In this document: one piece after another, positions 35,116 through 45,317 of the stretch | Numbering within the stretch: the stretch's first letter is position 1 | Layout of the letters: the number at the start of each line of letters is the position of its first letter | From: Muribaculaceae bacterium | Lineage (GTDB): Bacteria > Bacteroidota > Bacteroidia > Bacteroidales > Muribaculaceae | Assembly: GCA_022510405.1 (NCBI GenBank) | Contig: JAFLTP010000003.1 | Span: 1-64,000, forward strand | Length of the DNA stretch: 64,000 bases | Reading direction: 5' to 3' | Notes under the pieces: generated by a model | What the model was told of the DNA's origin: nothing | Databases searched by the model: none | The model's input: only the letters and a program-made list of their open reading frames with translations | Position numbers and translations under genes: made by a program

Positions 35116-37683
35116 TTACAAAGCGAGTTTGAGTGAGGCAGTTTTTCCTTTAGAATCTGTTGCCTTCACAATCACGATGCCTTTACCGAGTGTGGAGAGA
35201 TCAATAGAAGCATTGTCGGCATTCTTTTCAAATGCAGATGATAGTTTCATGCCATTGATTGAATATACTTCCACAGAGGCAACTTCACCAAACAGATAGA
35301 GTTTTTGAGAAGCCTTATCTTGGAAGAAATTAATTTCGGCTTTGTCAGCCCATAATTCGTCTACTCCACTGTCGCCCAATACCAGGAATCTTTCATTTGC
35401 CTTGGATGATTTAGTATTGACATCATAGAAAACCAATCCATATTCATTACCCACCTGTGCGGTCGGGAAATTGATTTTTGTCTGGATTGTAGCCGTTTCA
35501 CCTTTATTTACAATGATCTGTTCGTATGGATAAGTAAGGATCGGATACCAATAACCTCCGGATTGGTAAGCCACCCAAAGCTGTGTTGGAACAGAGAATA
35601 TATTTCTTGAAACTTTAATAGTAGTGGTCACTTCAAAATTAGCGGCATCTTTAACCTGATAAACTCTATTGACCCTTTCAGCATCATCTACTTCCAAGGT
35701 CACGCTATAGGAAGGAGTACCCGGATTAGGCTCCATGGTCACTGCCTCGTTTGAAGTATAATATATGGTGTTGGTAGTAGGATCATATAAAGCCGGATAA
35801 AAATCGGTAGCCTTAGTGACACTTGTTGAAGTCTGGTTATAAAGAGAAGTCACCCATTTTGAGGAGTATTTTTCACCTGCCGCAAGACTCAACTGAGTGC
35901 AGCTGCCCAAGAAATTGATATTCCCTTTATTATCCAACAAGGCAAGACACAAACCTCTTGTCAATTCAGTATCGTTGCTGTTGGTGACCGTAGCGCTCAC
36001 CTCTACTGCGATACCATTATAAAGTTCGGTGTCGAGGCTTAGACTCGAACAAGTGAACTGCATAGGATCGAAGTTTTCGATCTGGTAGTCAGACTGAGAC
36101 AAGCCATCGCCGGTGACAGTTAAATAGAAATAGTTGTAGGAACCGACATCCACACCTACCTCTTGCCAATTTCCACCATCAGAGTTTTTATAGACATTGG
36201 TGACTTTATATTTGGTGTTTTTCTGCAATTGCGGTGCTAAATCTTTATATAGGAATGTAGGCCTAAGATTGGCACCACTGTTTGTGGGAGGCATATATTC
36301 ACCGGGTTCCAGTTCCGCATTAACATTGTATTCATTAGAAGAAGTTAAATAAATCGGAGTCGCATTTGGATTGCTGACCGGTACAAACGAACCACCTAAA
36401 TCCACTACAATCTTATCATATCCGATGAAAGCCCAACCGCAAGGATTTGGTCCTTCAAGACCAATTCTCAATTGGTTGGAAGTGGTGAGACCCTGCACGC
36501 TACCATATATCACCACTTCTTTTTGAGCTGTAGGACTTGTTCCGCTCTTGGCAGGTTGAATACCCAAAACTATATCCTGGCTGTAATTAAATCCACCGGA
36601 ACCACCACCGATACCCAAGGAAGGAGGATTAAGGGCGTCAAGAAGAAAATATCCGTCGCTGGAACCGCCCCAACCCCAGTTGAAATGGAAATATCCGTCA
36701 CCTTGGTAACCGTCACAAATAAATGAGTGGCCTATTGAAGAGGTTCCATCGGGATTAAAAGAAGTACCGTCATAGATCACTGGCCCCACATTAGCAAGAT
36801 TGTTATAAATCATTGTTGCCCACTCAGTATAAGTGAAATTTTCGCGTTTGAGGAAACGCATACTTAAATCGTAGTTGAAGTTATTGATCAAAGCAGACAA
36901 AATCTTACCGCTCTGAGTGCCTGACGTGCCGGTGGAATATTGCATTTCAGTAGCATAACCGGCTGCCATCATGAGGTCAGCAACTGCTTTAGCCTGTGCG
37001 TCGTTATAATTGCCATTGCTATAGCTGTTGAGCATATTGTTCCAATCAAAAGTCAAGGTAGAAAAATCAATAGTCAGTATCTGATTAAGAGAAGCACATT
37101 TATATGAGATGGAGCCTTGACCTTTCGCGGGATAATTGAAATGCTTCATCACCTGAGACATCGAAGTAGCCACACAACCAGTGTTGCAATGCACTCCGTT
37201 ATAAGTGGGACAACTGTTATAATAAGGCTCGCTCTGATTCCATTTAGTCTTTATAATAGGTGCGATAGCGTTCCAATTAGATGGAAGGGAAACCCCGGTT
37301 TCGTCGAAAGATGAATAAAGTGAGGGGTTCTCTCTCATAAATTCGATTTGAGCTGTATACTGGTCGAGCCAATATTCCAAGGCGGGTGGAAGATTATCCA
37401 CATCCAAAGAATTCCAATCCGAGTAGCCTAAGACAGGATTCACAGCGTCATCGGCGCTGAGGATCATGAATCCGGGTTTTTCTGATTCTTGGAAAACATA
37501 TAGAGAAGGAAGACCTGCGGGTGACATTTTTGTCATCACAGGGTCCAAATAATCGAGGCCTCTTGTGCCGGAGACCAAACCATTGTTAGCCACACGGTTC
37601 AAAGCTTGCTCCGGAGAAATAGGGGCAGCCATACAAACAGCTGCGGAAAGCAATGGCAAGGCTAAAAAAAGTTTTCGAGTCAT
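35116..37683 (-). CDS. Secreted C10 (streptopain-type) cysteine protease
   Basis: 855 residues. Signal peptide (1-20), a Spi-type propeptide (about 21-140, ISPEQALNRVANNGLVSG), a C10 catalytic domain with Cys170 (HCNTGCVATSMSQVM) and His319 (SSIGHSFICDGYQGDGYFHF), the W-rich motif FNWGWGGSSDG, then about 400 residues of beta-sandwich domains. The last 70 residues (VEVYSINGMKLSSAF, ending KTASLKLAL) look like a type IX sorting domain. It has its own promoter and lies behind a SusC/SusD locus, separated by a terminator. It probably degrades extracellular protein; gut C10 proteases are related to SpeB and fragipain-like enzymes. Confidence 0.92.
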   Translation of the reverse strand: MTRKLFLALPLLSAAVCMAAPISPEQALNRVANNGLVSGTRGLDYLDPVMTKMSPAGLPSLYVFQESEKPGFMILSADDAVNPVLGYSDWNSLDVDNLPPALEYWLDQYTAQIEFMRENPSLYSSFDETGVSLPSNWNAIAPIIKTKWNQSEPYYNSCPTYNGVHCNTGCVATSMSQVMKHFNYPAKGQGSISYKCASLNQILTIDFSTLTFDWNNMLNSYSNGNYNDAQAKAVADLMMAAGYATEMQYSTGTSGTQSGKILSALINNFNYDLSMRFLKRENFTYTEWATMIYNNLANVGPVIYDGTSFNPDGTSSIGHSFICDGYQGDGYFHFNWGWGGSSDGYFLLDALNPPSLGIGGGSGGFNYSQDIVLGIQPAKSGTSPTAQKEVVIYGSVQGLTTSNQLRIGLEGPNPCGWAFIGYDKIVVDLGGSFVPVSNPNATPIYLTSSNEYNVNAELEPGEYMPPTNSGANLRPTFLYKDLAPQLQKNTKYKVTNVYKNSDGGNWQEVGVDVGSYNYFYLTVTGDGLSQSDYQIENFDPMQFTCSSLSLDTELYNGIAVEVSATVTNSNDTELTRGLCLALLDNKGNINFLGSCTQLSLAAGEKYSSKWVTSLYNQTSTSVTKATDFYPALYDPTTNTIYYTSNEAVTMEPNPGTPSYSVTLEVDDAERVNRVYQVKDAANFEVTTTIKVSRNIFSVPTQLWVAYQSGGYWYPILTYPYEQIIVNKGETATIQTKINFPTAQVGNEYGLVFYDVNTKSSKANERFLVLGDSGVDELWADKAEINFFQDKASQKLYLFGEVASVEVYSINGMKLSSAFEKNADNASIDLSTLGKGIVIVKATDSKGKTASLKLAL

Positions 37684-37714
37684 TTTCGTTTGGTTTGATT
37701 TGATGTTAGAAAAA

Positions 37715-37722
37715 CAAAGGTA
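37715..37722 (-). promoter_or_regulatory. -7 box of the C10 protease gene
   Basis: Minus strand TACCTTTG fits TAnnTTTG, 32 bp before the ATG. Confidence 0.55.
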
Positions 37723-37796
37723 GTAAAAATTTCTGATGATTTTTTTATTTTAAAGAATTTTAATAGGAGTTGTTTGTGTTGTTATTGCAAAAAAAT

Positions 37797-37820
37797 AGGT
37801 GTGCCGGGAACGACACACCT
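37797..37820 (-). terminator. Terminator of the SusC/SusD/lipoprotein operon
   Basis: AGGTGTG / CACACCT stem; on the minus strand followed by ATTTTTTTGC. Confidence 0.75.
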
Positions 37821-37843
37821 AAATTATAGAGAGAAATTAATAA

Positions 37844-39970
37844 TTATCTTTTTACGATAGGTTCTCTCACGAGAGATTTAGATTCGAATTTGCGAAGTTT
37901 GTTGACTCCGAGCATCTTTCTAAGCTGCTTAACAGTAGCCACTTTCTTCGGTCCATGATTCATAGTGTTGGCGAATGGAGCAGCACTGTTGTAAGACGGA
38001 AGAGCTGAACGAGTGCCTACATGAGCGGATCTGGTTTGAGAGATACTATTCATGTCAACACAGAACGGTCCGAAGTAAGTGCCGTCTTCATTGGTGACGT
38101 ATTGCTCTTCGCCATCTGTTTCGTCAAACACATTCACGTCGCTCAAGAGGTTAGCAGGGAAGTCACCTGTGTATCCACCTTGAATATTCGGGAATGTCCA
38201 GTTGGCAATCAACGGCGCGAACCAGAAGTAGTCATCCTCTTCTTCATCATAGAAGATAAATGGATCCGGGAAAGTAATCTTACCATCCTGAAGTGTACCA
38301 TATAGAGTGCTACCTACAAGTTCTTCAGCTGTTGCGCCATCATTCATGAATTGTTGTATCAAACTTGTACAATTATTCAATAGGAAGCTCCAACCGTTTC
38401 CATACCAAGCCAAAGTTTGTTCTGAGTCAGCAATGTAAACAGCGTTAGGATCTGAAGCATTGATATAGAGATAAGAATTCACGGTATCATCCCAATCACC
38501 CGGTTCATTATAAGGATAAGGCTCTCCGTAAGGATTAACAAGTCTGTAAAGACCCTTAACATCTGTGCTTTCCTGAATTTCAACCTCATAAGTGACATAC
38601 CAATCCATCTCAAATATATACATCGGTTGAGATGACATATAACCGTCTGTGTATTCCACATAACCGAGAGAATTCCAACCTTCATTAGGATTGTATTCTG
38701 AAGAAGAAGATATGTAGAAGAATTTACCGGTCACTACATTTTTCACATCATCTTCAACGTAAGCTACAACAGCCCAAGTATAAGTTCCGGTTTCGTTATC
38801 ATTGCCGAAATCAATCTTCACGTTTCCGCTATCGCTGAAAGTTGTGTAAGCAACCTCATCGTTTTCAATAGCTGCTACAAGCGCGTCGGGATCATCCCCG
38901 GCCATTACAGCAGCTCTTGCAGAAGTGATATCCTGACCAAGTTCCACGTTCAACAATACCTGTTGATATTGAGAAGTCGGGGTAAGAACTCCTTCGTAAG
39001 ATGCTTCCAAATTTGTATCAAGCAACACAAAACCGGGGAAGAAAATTTCAACCGAAGGTTGATTCCAATAATTGAAACCACCGGTATTGAACATATAGTA
39101 TAGACCTGCAAGCTGGATGTAACCCGGGGTAACGCCGTCTTCCTGGAATTCGATCACACGGCAATATTGCCAATAAGACGGATCAGCATAGTTGGTGAAG
39201 ATACCGGGGAAACAGAAATACAAATCGTCATTATAATCAGAATAGTATTCACAATACCAGGTTCCGAATCCTACCAAACCGGTTTCCGGCACAACTTGAC
39301 CATTATATGTTTCACCTTCCTGAAGCACCCTGAAACGATATGTAGCTGTTTCATCCTCATTAAGGGCAATGTATGGATTGCTCAATCTATATTCATTCTT
39401 ATCTATGGCAGATTGATAAACGTCTACTTGAACAGGACCTACACTATCATCAGTAACGCCCCAGAAATAGTCATAATATTGACCATATTGGTTGGAAGAA
39501 CCAAGTCTGATCCAAGGAATGGGGTTAACGAGGGTAATCACTACGTTGTCGGGGGCAAAGGGAGACTCCTTAACTTCCTGGAGCACGAGTTCATATTGTT
39601 GTTCGTCACCGATTTCTGCTTTTGTGATGTCATAACCGATAGTGAACTGAGCTTCCCTTGAACCCTCTGCAAATGTTACGGATGAAGGGAATGTGTAGAT
39701 ATCTGTAACTTCATAGTCCTCTATTGGAGTAACAGTGATATTTACTGTTTGCGCGGCACCTGCCACCTCACGATACACCGGATAAGAGATAGTATTGGCG
39801 TTTTCGTCGAGTTCAAGATAAGTATTGGCAGTGACAGAGAAATAAATACTCGGCTGCCCTTCATATTCCTGAACGAAATCATTGTTCTTTGAGTCGTCGC
39901 ATGAAGATAGCCAACCGGCACCTAACAAAGCCACGACAGCCAAAGAAGTATATTTATTGAATTTCTTCAT
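37844..39970 (-). CDS. Surface lipoprotein of a SusC/SusD locus (SusE/F-like position)
   Basis: 708 residues. Lipoprotein signal with LLGAGWLSSC (Cys about 24), followed by an acidic stretch that could be a surface-export signal (DDSKNNDF). The remainder looks beta-rich with many aromatic residues (QYGQYYDYFWGVTDDSVGPV). The N-terminal about 120 residues resemble a Calx-beta/BACON-like sandwich. The C-terminal 70 residues are basic (KKVATVKQLRKMLGVNKLRK), which is odd for this class. It is the third gene after susC and susD, the position of outer-surface binding lipoproteins. No enzyme motif seen. Confidence 0.75.
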   Translation of the reverse strand: MKKFNKYTSLAVVALLGAGWLSSCDDSKNNDFVQEYEGQPSIYFSVTANTYLELDENANTISYPVYREVAGAAQTVNITVTPIEDYEVTDIYTFPSSVTFAEGSREAQFTIGYDITKAEIGDEQQYELVLQEVKESPFAPDNVVITLVNPIPWIRLGSSNQYGQYYDYFWGVTDDSVGPVQVDVYQSAIDKNEYRLSNPYIALNEDETATYRFRVLQEGETYNGQVVPETGLVGFGTWYCEYYSDYNDDLYFCFPGIFTNYADPSYWQYCRVIEFQEDGVTPGYIQLAGLYYMFNTGGFNYWNQPSVEIFFPGFVLLDTNLEASYEGVLTPTSQYQQVLLNVELGQDITSARAAVMAGDDPDALVAAIENDEVAYTTFSDSGNVKIDFGNDNETGTYTWAVVAYVEDDVKNVVTGKFFYISSSSEYNPNEGWNSLGYVEYTDGYMSSQPMYIFEMDWYVTYEVEIQESTDVKGLYRLVNPYGEPYPYNEPGDWDDTVNSYLYINASDPNAVYIADSEQTLAWYGNGWSFLLNNCTSLIQQFMNDGATAEELVGSTLYGTLQDGKITFPDPFIFYDEEEDDYFWFAPLIANWTFPNIQGGYTGDFPANLLSDVNVFDETDGEEQYVTNEDGTYFGPFCVDMNSISQTRSAHVGTRSALPSYNSAAPFANTMNHGPKKVATVKQLRKMLGVNKLRKFESKSLVREPIVKR

Positions 39971-39990
39971 ATAATCACGAGTTTAAATAA

Positions 39991-41610
39991 TTATTTGTAA
40001 GATGAAGGATTACCGGTAGGATTCTGATCCTTATCTGAAAGCTGCTTGTTATAGTCGATTTCAGTGTAAGGTATCTGGCTCAAGAATATAGGTTCACCGG
40101 CCGGAATATAATATGCGTAGTCTTGCATTCTGTAAGATGGATCTGTCCAGTTTGAAGAGGCCATACGATTCATGTCTAAGTTAAGGCGCATGATATCGTA
40201 ATAGTTCATACCTTCTCCCCAGAGTTCCACTCTTCTTTGGAAAAGCACTTCGGTAAGGAAAGATGCCGCATCGGTGGAAGTGGAAGCCCAAGGATTCTTC
40301 TTGTCGAGCCAACGATAAGAGTTCACGAAGTTTTCAAGGGTAGCCTTACCCTCTGCTAAGTTACCGCCCATACCTTGCGCTTCGGCGAGGATAAGATACA
40401 TTTCCTCGATGCGCATCAAAGGTATGTCGGCCTCGTTGTTTGATTGGCCCAAAACATTGTTATAAGGCGCAAACTTGGTGACTGCATAAGGAGGTGCACC
40501 GGCATCGGCGAGATAAGCTGAGGCATCACCGTCAGCCGCTGTATAGAACTGTGCGTTTGAAGCGCCGGTTGTCGGATCAATCCACCACCATCTACGTGGA
40601 TCGTTGGGAGAAATCTGGCTGAAGAGTTCGCTGCTGATGGCTTTCCACATACCAACGGAAGCATAACCATAGGTGTAAGAACCCATGAAACCGGCCAAAG
40701 TGTAAAGACCGTGAACATCCTCAGTGTTGGTATAAATACCCCACACCCAGTTGGATGCAGTAATGTCGATAAATCCCGGGAGACGGGCCTCGGTGGCACT
40801 GAGAGCCGCGAAACTTCCTGAATTGATTACTCTCTGGGCATCTTCGGCAGCCTTTGCGTATTCTTGCATGCAGAGGTAAGTACGGGCACGAAGTCCATAA
40901 AGCACATTGAGGTCAATGTAGCGCTTGTCAGATCTTACAGCAGAAGAATTGTTTGTCATCAACTCGATACCGTTGTTCAAGTCGGAAAGGATCTGGTCGT
41001 AGATTTCCTGTACGGTAGCACGCGGAGCACCGTCTTCAGCAACCTGCGCTTCATTTTCCTCAGTGATCAATGGCACACATGGATCATTCTGATGTCCCAC
41101 ATAATTAAACTGATAAAGCTGTGCGAGCATCCAGTAAGCGAAAGCGCGGTTTCCATAAGCCTGTCCGCGATAGAATTTATAACTCGGATCATCTGTGTCA
41201 GCCTCGATAAAATTGAGCACCTGGTTGGAAGTGAAAATAATGTTGTAAGGCAAACGCCAACGCACGATATTGTAAGCACTTGTGGCTGTATTGTCGAGAT
41301 ATTCAGCCGGGCCTGAGAACCATCCGTAAAGGTCGATGTCTATAGAGAAAAAGTCGGCTGTACGGCAATCCAATTGAAGCATCACGCTCGGATAACCAAA
41401 ATCGAACATATCTCCGTAGCACATTTCCCAGCCATTGTAGTTGCTATAGATACCGGAAGTGAGGGCGTCGATCTTCGCCGGGTCCTTGTCGATAATCTCG
41501 GTGCGTTGCTCCTCGGTGATGACATCGCTCATCGGTTCAGTAGCGAGATCATAGCAGGAAGTCATGAAACCTGCCAAAGCGATCGATGATAATAAATATA
41601 TTTTCTTCAT
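39991..41610 (-). CDS. SusD/RagB-family lipoprotein
   Basis: 539 residues from ATG 41608-41610; an upstream ATG overlapping susC would put extra residues before the signal. Lipoprotein signal (KKIYLLSSIALAGFMTSC). Typical SusD elements: RGQAYGNRAFAYWMLAQLYQ and RRVELWGEGMNYYDIMRLN. Works with the SusC encoded 13 bp upstream. Confidence 0.94.
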   Translation of the reverse strand: MKKIYLLSSIALAGFMTSCYDLATEPMSDVITEEQRTEIIDKDPAKIDALTSGIYSNYNGWEMCYGDMFDFGYPSVMLQLDCRTADFFSIDIDLYGWFSGPAEYLDNTATSAYNIVRWRLPYNIIFTSNQVLNFIEADTDDPSYKFYRGQAYGNRAFAYWMLAQLYQFNYVGHQNDPCVPLITEENEAQVAEDGAPRATVQEIYDQILSDLNNGIELMTNNSSAVRSDKRYIDLNVLYGLRARTYLCMQEYAKAAEDAQRVINSGSFAALSATEARLPGFIDITASNWVWGIYTNTEDVHGLYTLAGFMGSYTYGYASVGMWKAISSELFSQISPNDPRRWWWIDPTTGASNAQFYTAADGDASAYLADAGAPPYAVTKFAPYNNVLGQSNNEADIPLMRIEEMYLILAEAQGMGGNLAEGKATLENFVNSYRWLDKKNPWASTSTDAASFLTEVLFQRRVELWGEGMNYYDIMRLNLDMNRMASSNWTDPSYRMQDYAYYIPAGEPIFLSQIPYTEIDYNKQLSDKDQNPTGNPSSYK

Positions 41611-41623
41611 AATCTTAATTCTC

Positions 41624-44600
41624 TTAAAAAGTAAGTTTAACACCACCGGAAATCAAACGCATGGTAGAGTAAGTTGAAGCGGAGCTTTGCACGAAACTTT
41701 GACGCGGGTCAAGACCCTTGCGGGCGGCCCAGATAGCAACGTTGTCAGCTGCGCCGTAAATACGGAGACCGGTGAGGCCACATTTCTTGATCCACTTGAG
41801 CGGGAAGTTGTAACCTACGGAAATATTGTTGATTGAGAAATACTTGGCTGAAGTCAACCAACGGTCGGATGAAGCAGTCATGTAAGTATAGTACCTGTCG
41901 AGACGAGGAACATCAGTGTTTTTGTTGTTTTCAGTCCACGCGTTCATCACATCCACGTGCATGGCACGACCCGGATAAGTACCGTTGTGCATCAAGTTCT
42001 GATAACCATAGTCCCAGATCTTACCGCCGAGTTGGTAGCCGCATTGGATTGATACGTCAATGCCGAAGAAAGTAACGGTTGTACCGAAACCTCCATAAAC
42101 CGGAGCAAGGATATTGCCGGTGGACTGACGGTTGCCTTCGTATTCATAAATATTACCTTCATCGTCGAGAACTTTACCGCCCTGATAAGCTACGTTCCAG
42201 TTTTCGATAGCTTCCTCTTGGCCTAAAGTCTTGTTATATGCCCAATATAAAGGAAGACCGTTTTCTTCATTCACGCCGGCATATTTAACGAGGTAGAGGG
42301 TATACATTGAGTTGCCTTCATCCCAGAGATAAGAACCGTTGATCCAGTGGCCTTCAAGTTCGGGAGCAAGTTTAAGGATCTTGTTCTTTTGGTAGGTGAG
42401 GTTGAAGTTCAAATCCCATTGCACATCTTTTGTGCGGATAGGAGTGGCGGTGAGCTCGAGTTCGATACCGTTGTTACGCATACTACCAACGTTCATCGGG
42501 AAAGAAGTATAACCCAATGAAGGATTCACAGGCTTGTTGTAAAGCATGTTGGAAGTCTGACGCTGATAGTATTCGAGAGTACCGTTCAATTTGCCTTGGA
42601 AAAGCGCGAAGTCGATACCGACATTGAATGAATTGGATGTTTCCCAAGTCAAATCTGGATTACCTTTATAAGCGAGAGAAGAAACGTTCCAAACACCATC
42701 GACACCTGTCATGGCATATTGGTCCATATAAGCGTAATAGTTTCCTACGTTGTCGTTACCTTGCTGACCGAAAGAAGCTTTTAACTTCAACATGTTCAGC
42801 CATGTGGAAGAATCTTCCATCCAGCTTTCCTTGGCGATGTCCCACGCAGCGGAAACTGACCAGAAGTTACCCCAACGTTTGCCCGGTGCAAAACGAGAGG
42901 AAGCATCACGACGATAAGATACGCTACCGAAGATTCGGTTGTCATAGTCATAGTTCACACGTGCGAAGATACCGCGTGTTGAATACATTTGTTTATAACC
43001 GCCGAGGTCTTTTTGGCTTGAAACGTTGGAAAGGTTATTGTTGCTGTTGCTGTATGTGTCGTAACCTTCGCCCCAAAGGCCGTCATATTCCAAAGAGTAT
43101 GCTTCGTAACCGAGAAGGAAATCAAAGGTATTGATACCCCAAGTATGGTTATAGTTTGCGAGAGCCTGAATATTTAATGTGCGATAGTGTTCAGAAGCCT
43201 GGTAAACATAACCTCCATACTGAGACATCTGACCGTATTGGTTGTTGTTCATGACGTTTGAACGAGAGTTGCTGACATAGTAACCAACATTACCTGAAAC
43301 AGTGAGGCCGTCAACTGGAGTAATGATAGCAGACCATTTGCCATCGAACACGTCGTAGATATATTCATTATAATCGTATACGAAAGTAGCCAACGGGTTA
43401 CCTACGGAGAAGACTCTGTTCAAGTTGGGAGCGCCGAGGCCTCTCATACCATAGTCGTACATCGGGTTGCCTGAATTTTCATCATACATGATCTGACCCT
43501 GTGCGTTTCTCACGTAGAAAGGATAAACGGGAGCCATCATGTCGGTGAAATAGAAAGCATTGTCGGAATAACCTTCTTCAGTCTGACCTGAAGGATAGTT
43601 TTGCTTTTGCCAAGAATACTGCATGTTGGCTCCGACTTTCAACCATTTGAGAAGTTGGTAGTTACCTACGAAACGGGTATTCATACGTTGGAAACTTGAG
43701 TTCTTGATGATACCGTTGTTGTCAAGGTAACTGAAAGACATCATATAGTCGTATTTCTCACCACCGCCTGAAGCTGAAACGTTGTATTCCTGACGGAATC
43801 CGTTTCTGAGGAGCTCTTTGCGCCAATCGTCGGGAGTGAGATAATAGTTGCCATATCTGTAACCTAATGTAGCGTATGGGTTGAAGTTGCCGTTTTCATC
43901 AAACAGTTCCTGGCCATGGCCGTCGAACACCTGATAACCGAAAGCGGTGCTGGAAGGATCGCCTGAAAGAAGACCGTTTGCATATGAATGGGCTTCAGCC
44001 TGTGTGTAATAATAATACTCCATTGTGTCCTGGTCGATCAGGTCGGGAGTATAGAAACGGTAGTTGCGCAAAGCCCAATACATTTTCTGGTAGTTAGCAG
44101 CGGCACCTGTTATTGTTGAGTAATAAGGATTTTCACGTGAACTTGCACCCCAGTTAGCATTCACTGTGATAGTGGCCTTACCTTCTTTACCTTTCTTGGT
44201 TGTAACGAGGATAACACCGTTAGCACCACGGGCACCATAAAGGGCAGCAGCTGCCGCATCCTTGAGCACTGTCATACTTTCCACGTCGCTCGGGCTAAGG
44301 TCGAGCATACCACCTGAACTTGAGGGAACGCCGTCGATTACATAGAGAGGGGCCGAGGATGTGGTGAGAGAACCTGTTCCTCGAATATATACTGAAGGTG
44401 AGCTACCCGGAGCACCATCGTTGCTCAACATCTGCACACCTGCGACCTTACCGTTGAGAGCTGAAGTAACGTCTGTGACGAGGGTGTTTTCGATTTCATC
44501 AGCCTTAACTACAGAAGCAGAACCTGTGTAAGCTGATTTTTTTGCAGTACCGTAAGCCACAACGATAGTTTCGTCGAGGTTGGAGGCACTTGACTGCAGG

Positions 44601-44875
44601 TGCACCACCATACCCTCAGAAAGTGTCACTTCCTGAGTGGCGTATCCCACATAAGAAACGTTAGCTTTCTTTACATTTGCGGGCACGGTAATAGTGAAGT
44701 TACCGTCGACGTCTGCGGCAACACCTTGGCCACCACCGATCGGCATCACTGTAGCACCTACGAGAGGTGAGTTGTCTGACGCATCGAGCACCGTACCATG
44801 GTAAGTGCGGGTCTGGGCCTGCACACTCCATGTACACGCTATCAGCGTCATCAGGATAAGAAACAGTTTTCTCAT
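41624..44875 (-). CDS. SusC/RagA-family TonB-dependent transporter
   Basis: 1083 residues. Signal peptide (1-20), regulatory-like domain (GTVLDASDNSPLVGATVMPI), TonB-box region (DETIVVAYGTAKKSAYTG), plug (LYVIDGVPSSSGG, SMTVLKDAAAAALYGARGAN), and a barrel ending in GGVKLTF. First gene of a three-gene operon with susD and a surface lipoprotein. Neither a SusR/HTCS regulator nor an ECF sigma/anti-sigma pair lies nearby. Confidence 0.95.
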   Translation of the reverse strand: MRKLFLILMTLIACTWSVQAQTRTYHGTVLDASDNSPLVGATVMPIGGGQGVAADVDGNFTITVPANVKKANVSYVGYATQEVTLSEGMVVHLQSSASNLDETIVVAYGTAKKSAYTGSASVVKADEIENTLVTDVTSALNGKVAGVQMLSNDGAPGSSPSVYIRGTGSLTTSSAPLYVIDGVPSSSGGMLDLSPSDVESMTVLKDAAAAALYGARGANGVILVTTKKGKEGKATITVNANWGASSRENPYYSTITGAAANYQKMYWALRNYRFYTPDLIDQDTMEYYYYTQAEAHSYANGLLSGDPSSTAFGYQVFDGHGQELFDENGNFNPYATLGYRYGNYYLTPDDWRKELLRNGFRQEYNVSASGGGEKYDYMMSFSYLDNNGIIKNSSFQRMNTRFVGNYQLLKWLKVGANMQYSWQKQNYPSGQTEEGYSDNAFYFTDMMAPVYPFYVRNAQGQIMYDENSGNPMYDYGMRGLGAPNLNRVFSVGNPLATFVYDYNEYIYDVFDGKWSAIITPVDGLTVSGNVGYYVSNSRSNVMNNNQYGQMSQYGGYVYQASEHYRTLNIQALANYNHTWGINTFDFLLGYEAYSLEYDGLWGEGYDTYSNSNNNLSNVSSQKDLGGYKQMYSTRGIFARVNYDYDNRIFGSVSYRRDASSRFAPGKRWGNFWSVSAAWDIAKESWMEDSSTWLNMLKLKASFGQQGNDNVGNYYAYMDQYAMTGVDGVWNVSSLAYKGNPDLTWETSNSFNVGIDFALFQGKLNGTLEYYQRQTSNMLYNKPVNPSLGYTSFPMNVGSMRNNGIELELTATPIRTKDVQWDLNFNLTYQKNKILKLAPELEGHWINGSYLWDEGNSMYTLYLVKYAGVNEENGLPLYWAYNKTLGQEEAIENWNVAYQGGKVLDDEGNIYEYEGNRQSTGNILAPVYGGFGTTVTFFGIDVSIQCGYQLGGKIWDYGYQNLMHNGTYPGRAMHVDVMNAWTENNKNTDVPRLDRYYTYMTASSDRWLTSAKYFSINNISVGYNFPLKWIKKCGLTGLRIYGAADNVAIWAARKGLDPRQSFVQSSASTYSTMRLISGGVKLTF

Positions 44876-45023
44876 TTTTATTGATTGTTTTGGTTAGTTG
44901 TTCATTAAACCATCCATGCCGCTTACATAATGCCATCGAACGCTTTTATTTAAAAGACATTTGCGTGAGACATGGTTGATAAAAGTGGCCCTTTTGCCTA
45001 AAATTCAGGACTTAAGGGAAAGG

Positions 45024-45031
45024 CAAAATTA
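45024..45031 (-). promoter_or_regulatory. -7 box of the 41.6-44.9 kb susC operon
   Basis: Minus strand TAATTTTG fits TAnnTTTG, giving a leader of about 140 nt. An inverted repeat TTTTGCC (44992-44998)/GGCAAAA (45022-45028) overlaps the box, and CCCTT/AAGGG (44989-44993/45014-45018) lies inside it. The rest of the 442-bp spacer to 45318 has only the operator array. Confidence 0.5.
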
Positions 45032-45215
45032 AAAAAATTTTATTAAAAATAAAAAATGATGGGTAAATTTAACAAAGTTTAGAGTAATAAAAGTGACGTT
45101 TCCGAGAACCGGAGATACCGTATTAGTGCCTTTTACAGAAAAATATTGGCTCCCTCTGTGAATATACAAGGGAGACCAAACGAACCAAAAATATTAGGGA
45201 TAACTATGGATGGTC

Positions 45216-45292
45216 TTACATTTTATGTAATTACATTTTTAGTAAATATTCACTTACAAATTTTGTAATTACAAATTTTGTAAGTAGTTTTG
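45216..45292 (+). promoter_or_regulatory. Operator array of four 15-bp palindromes plus -7 box
   Basis: Four abutting pseudo-palindromes: TTACATTTTATGTAA (45216), TTACATTTTTAGTAA (45231), then after 8 bp TTACAAATTTTGTAA (45254) and TTACAAATTTTGTAA (45269). A -7 box TAGTTTTG follows at 45285-45292 and the ATPase ATG is at 45318. The array covers the -33 region, so a bound protein would repress. Confidence 0.75.
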
Positions 45293-45317
45293 TGATACAA
45301 AAAAATTAAACAAAAAA

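Noticed and set aside
41608-41646. Upstream start for the susD gene overlapping susC
   Set aside because: It would add residues before the lipoprotein signal; the ATG at 41608-41610 puts the signal at the N-terminus.
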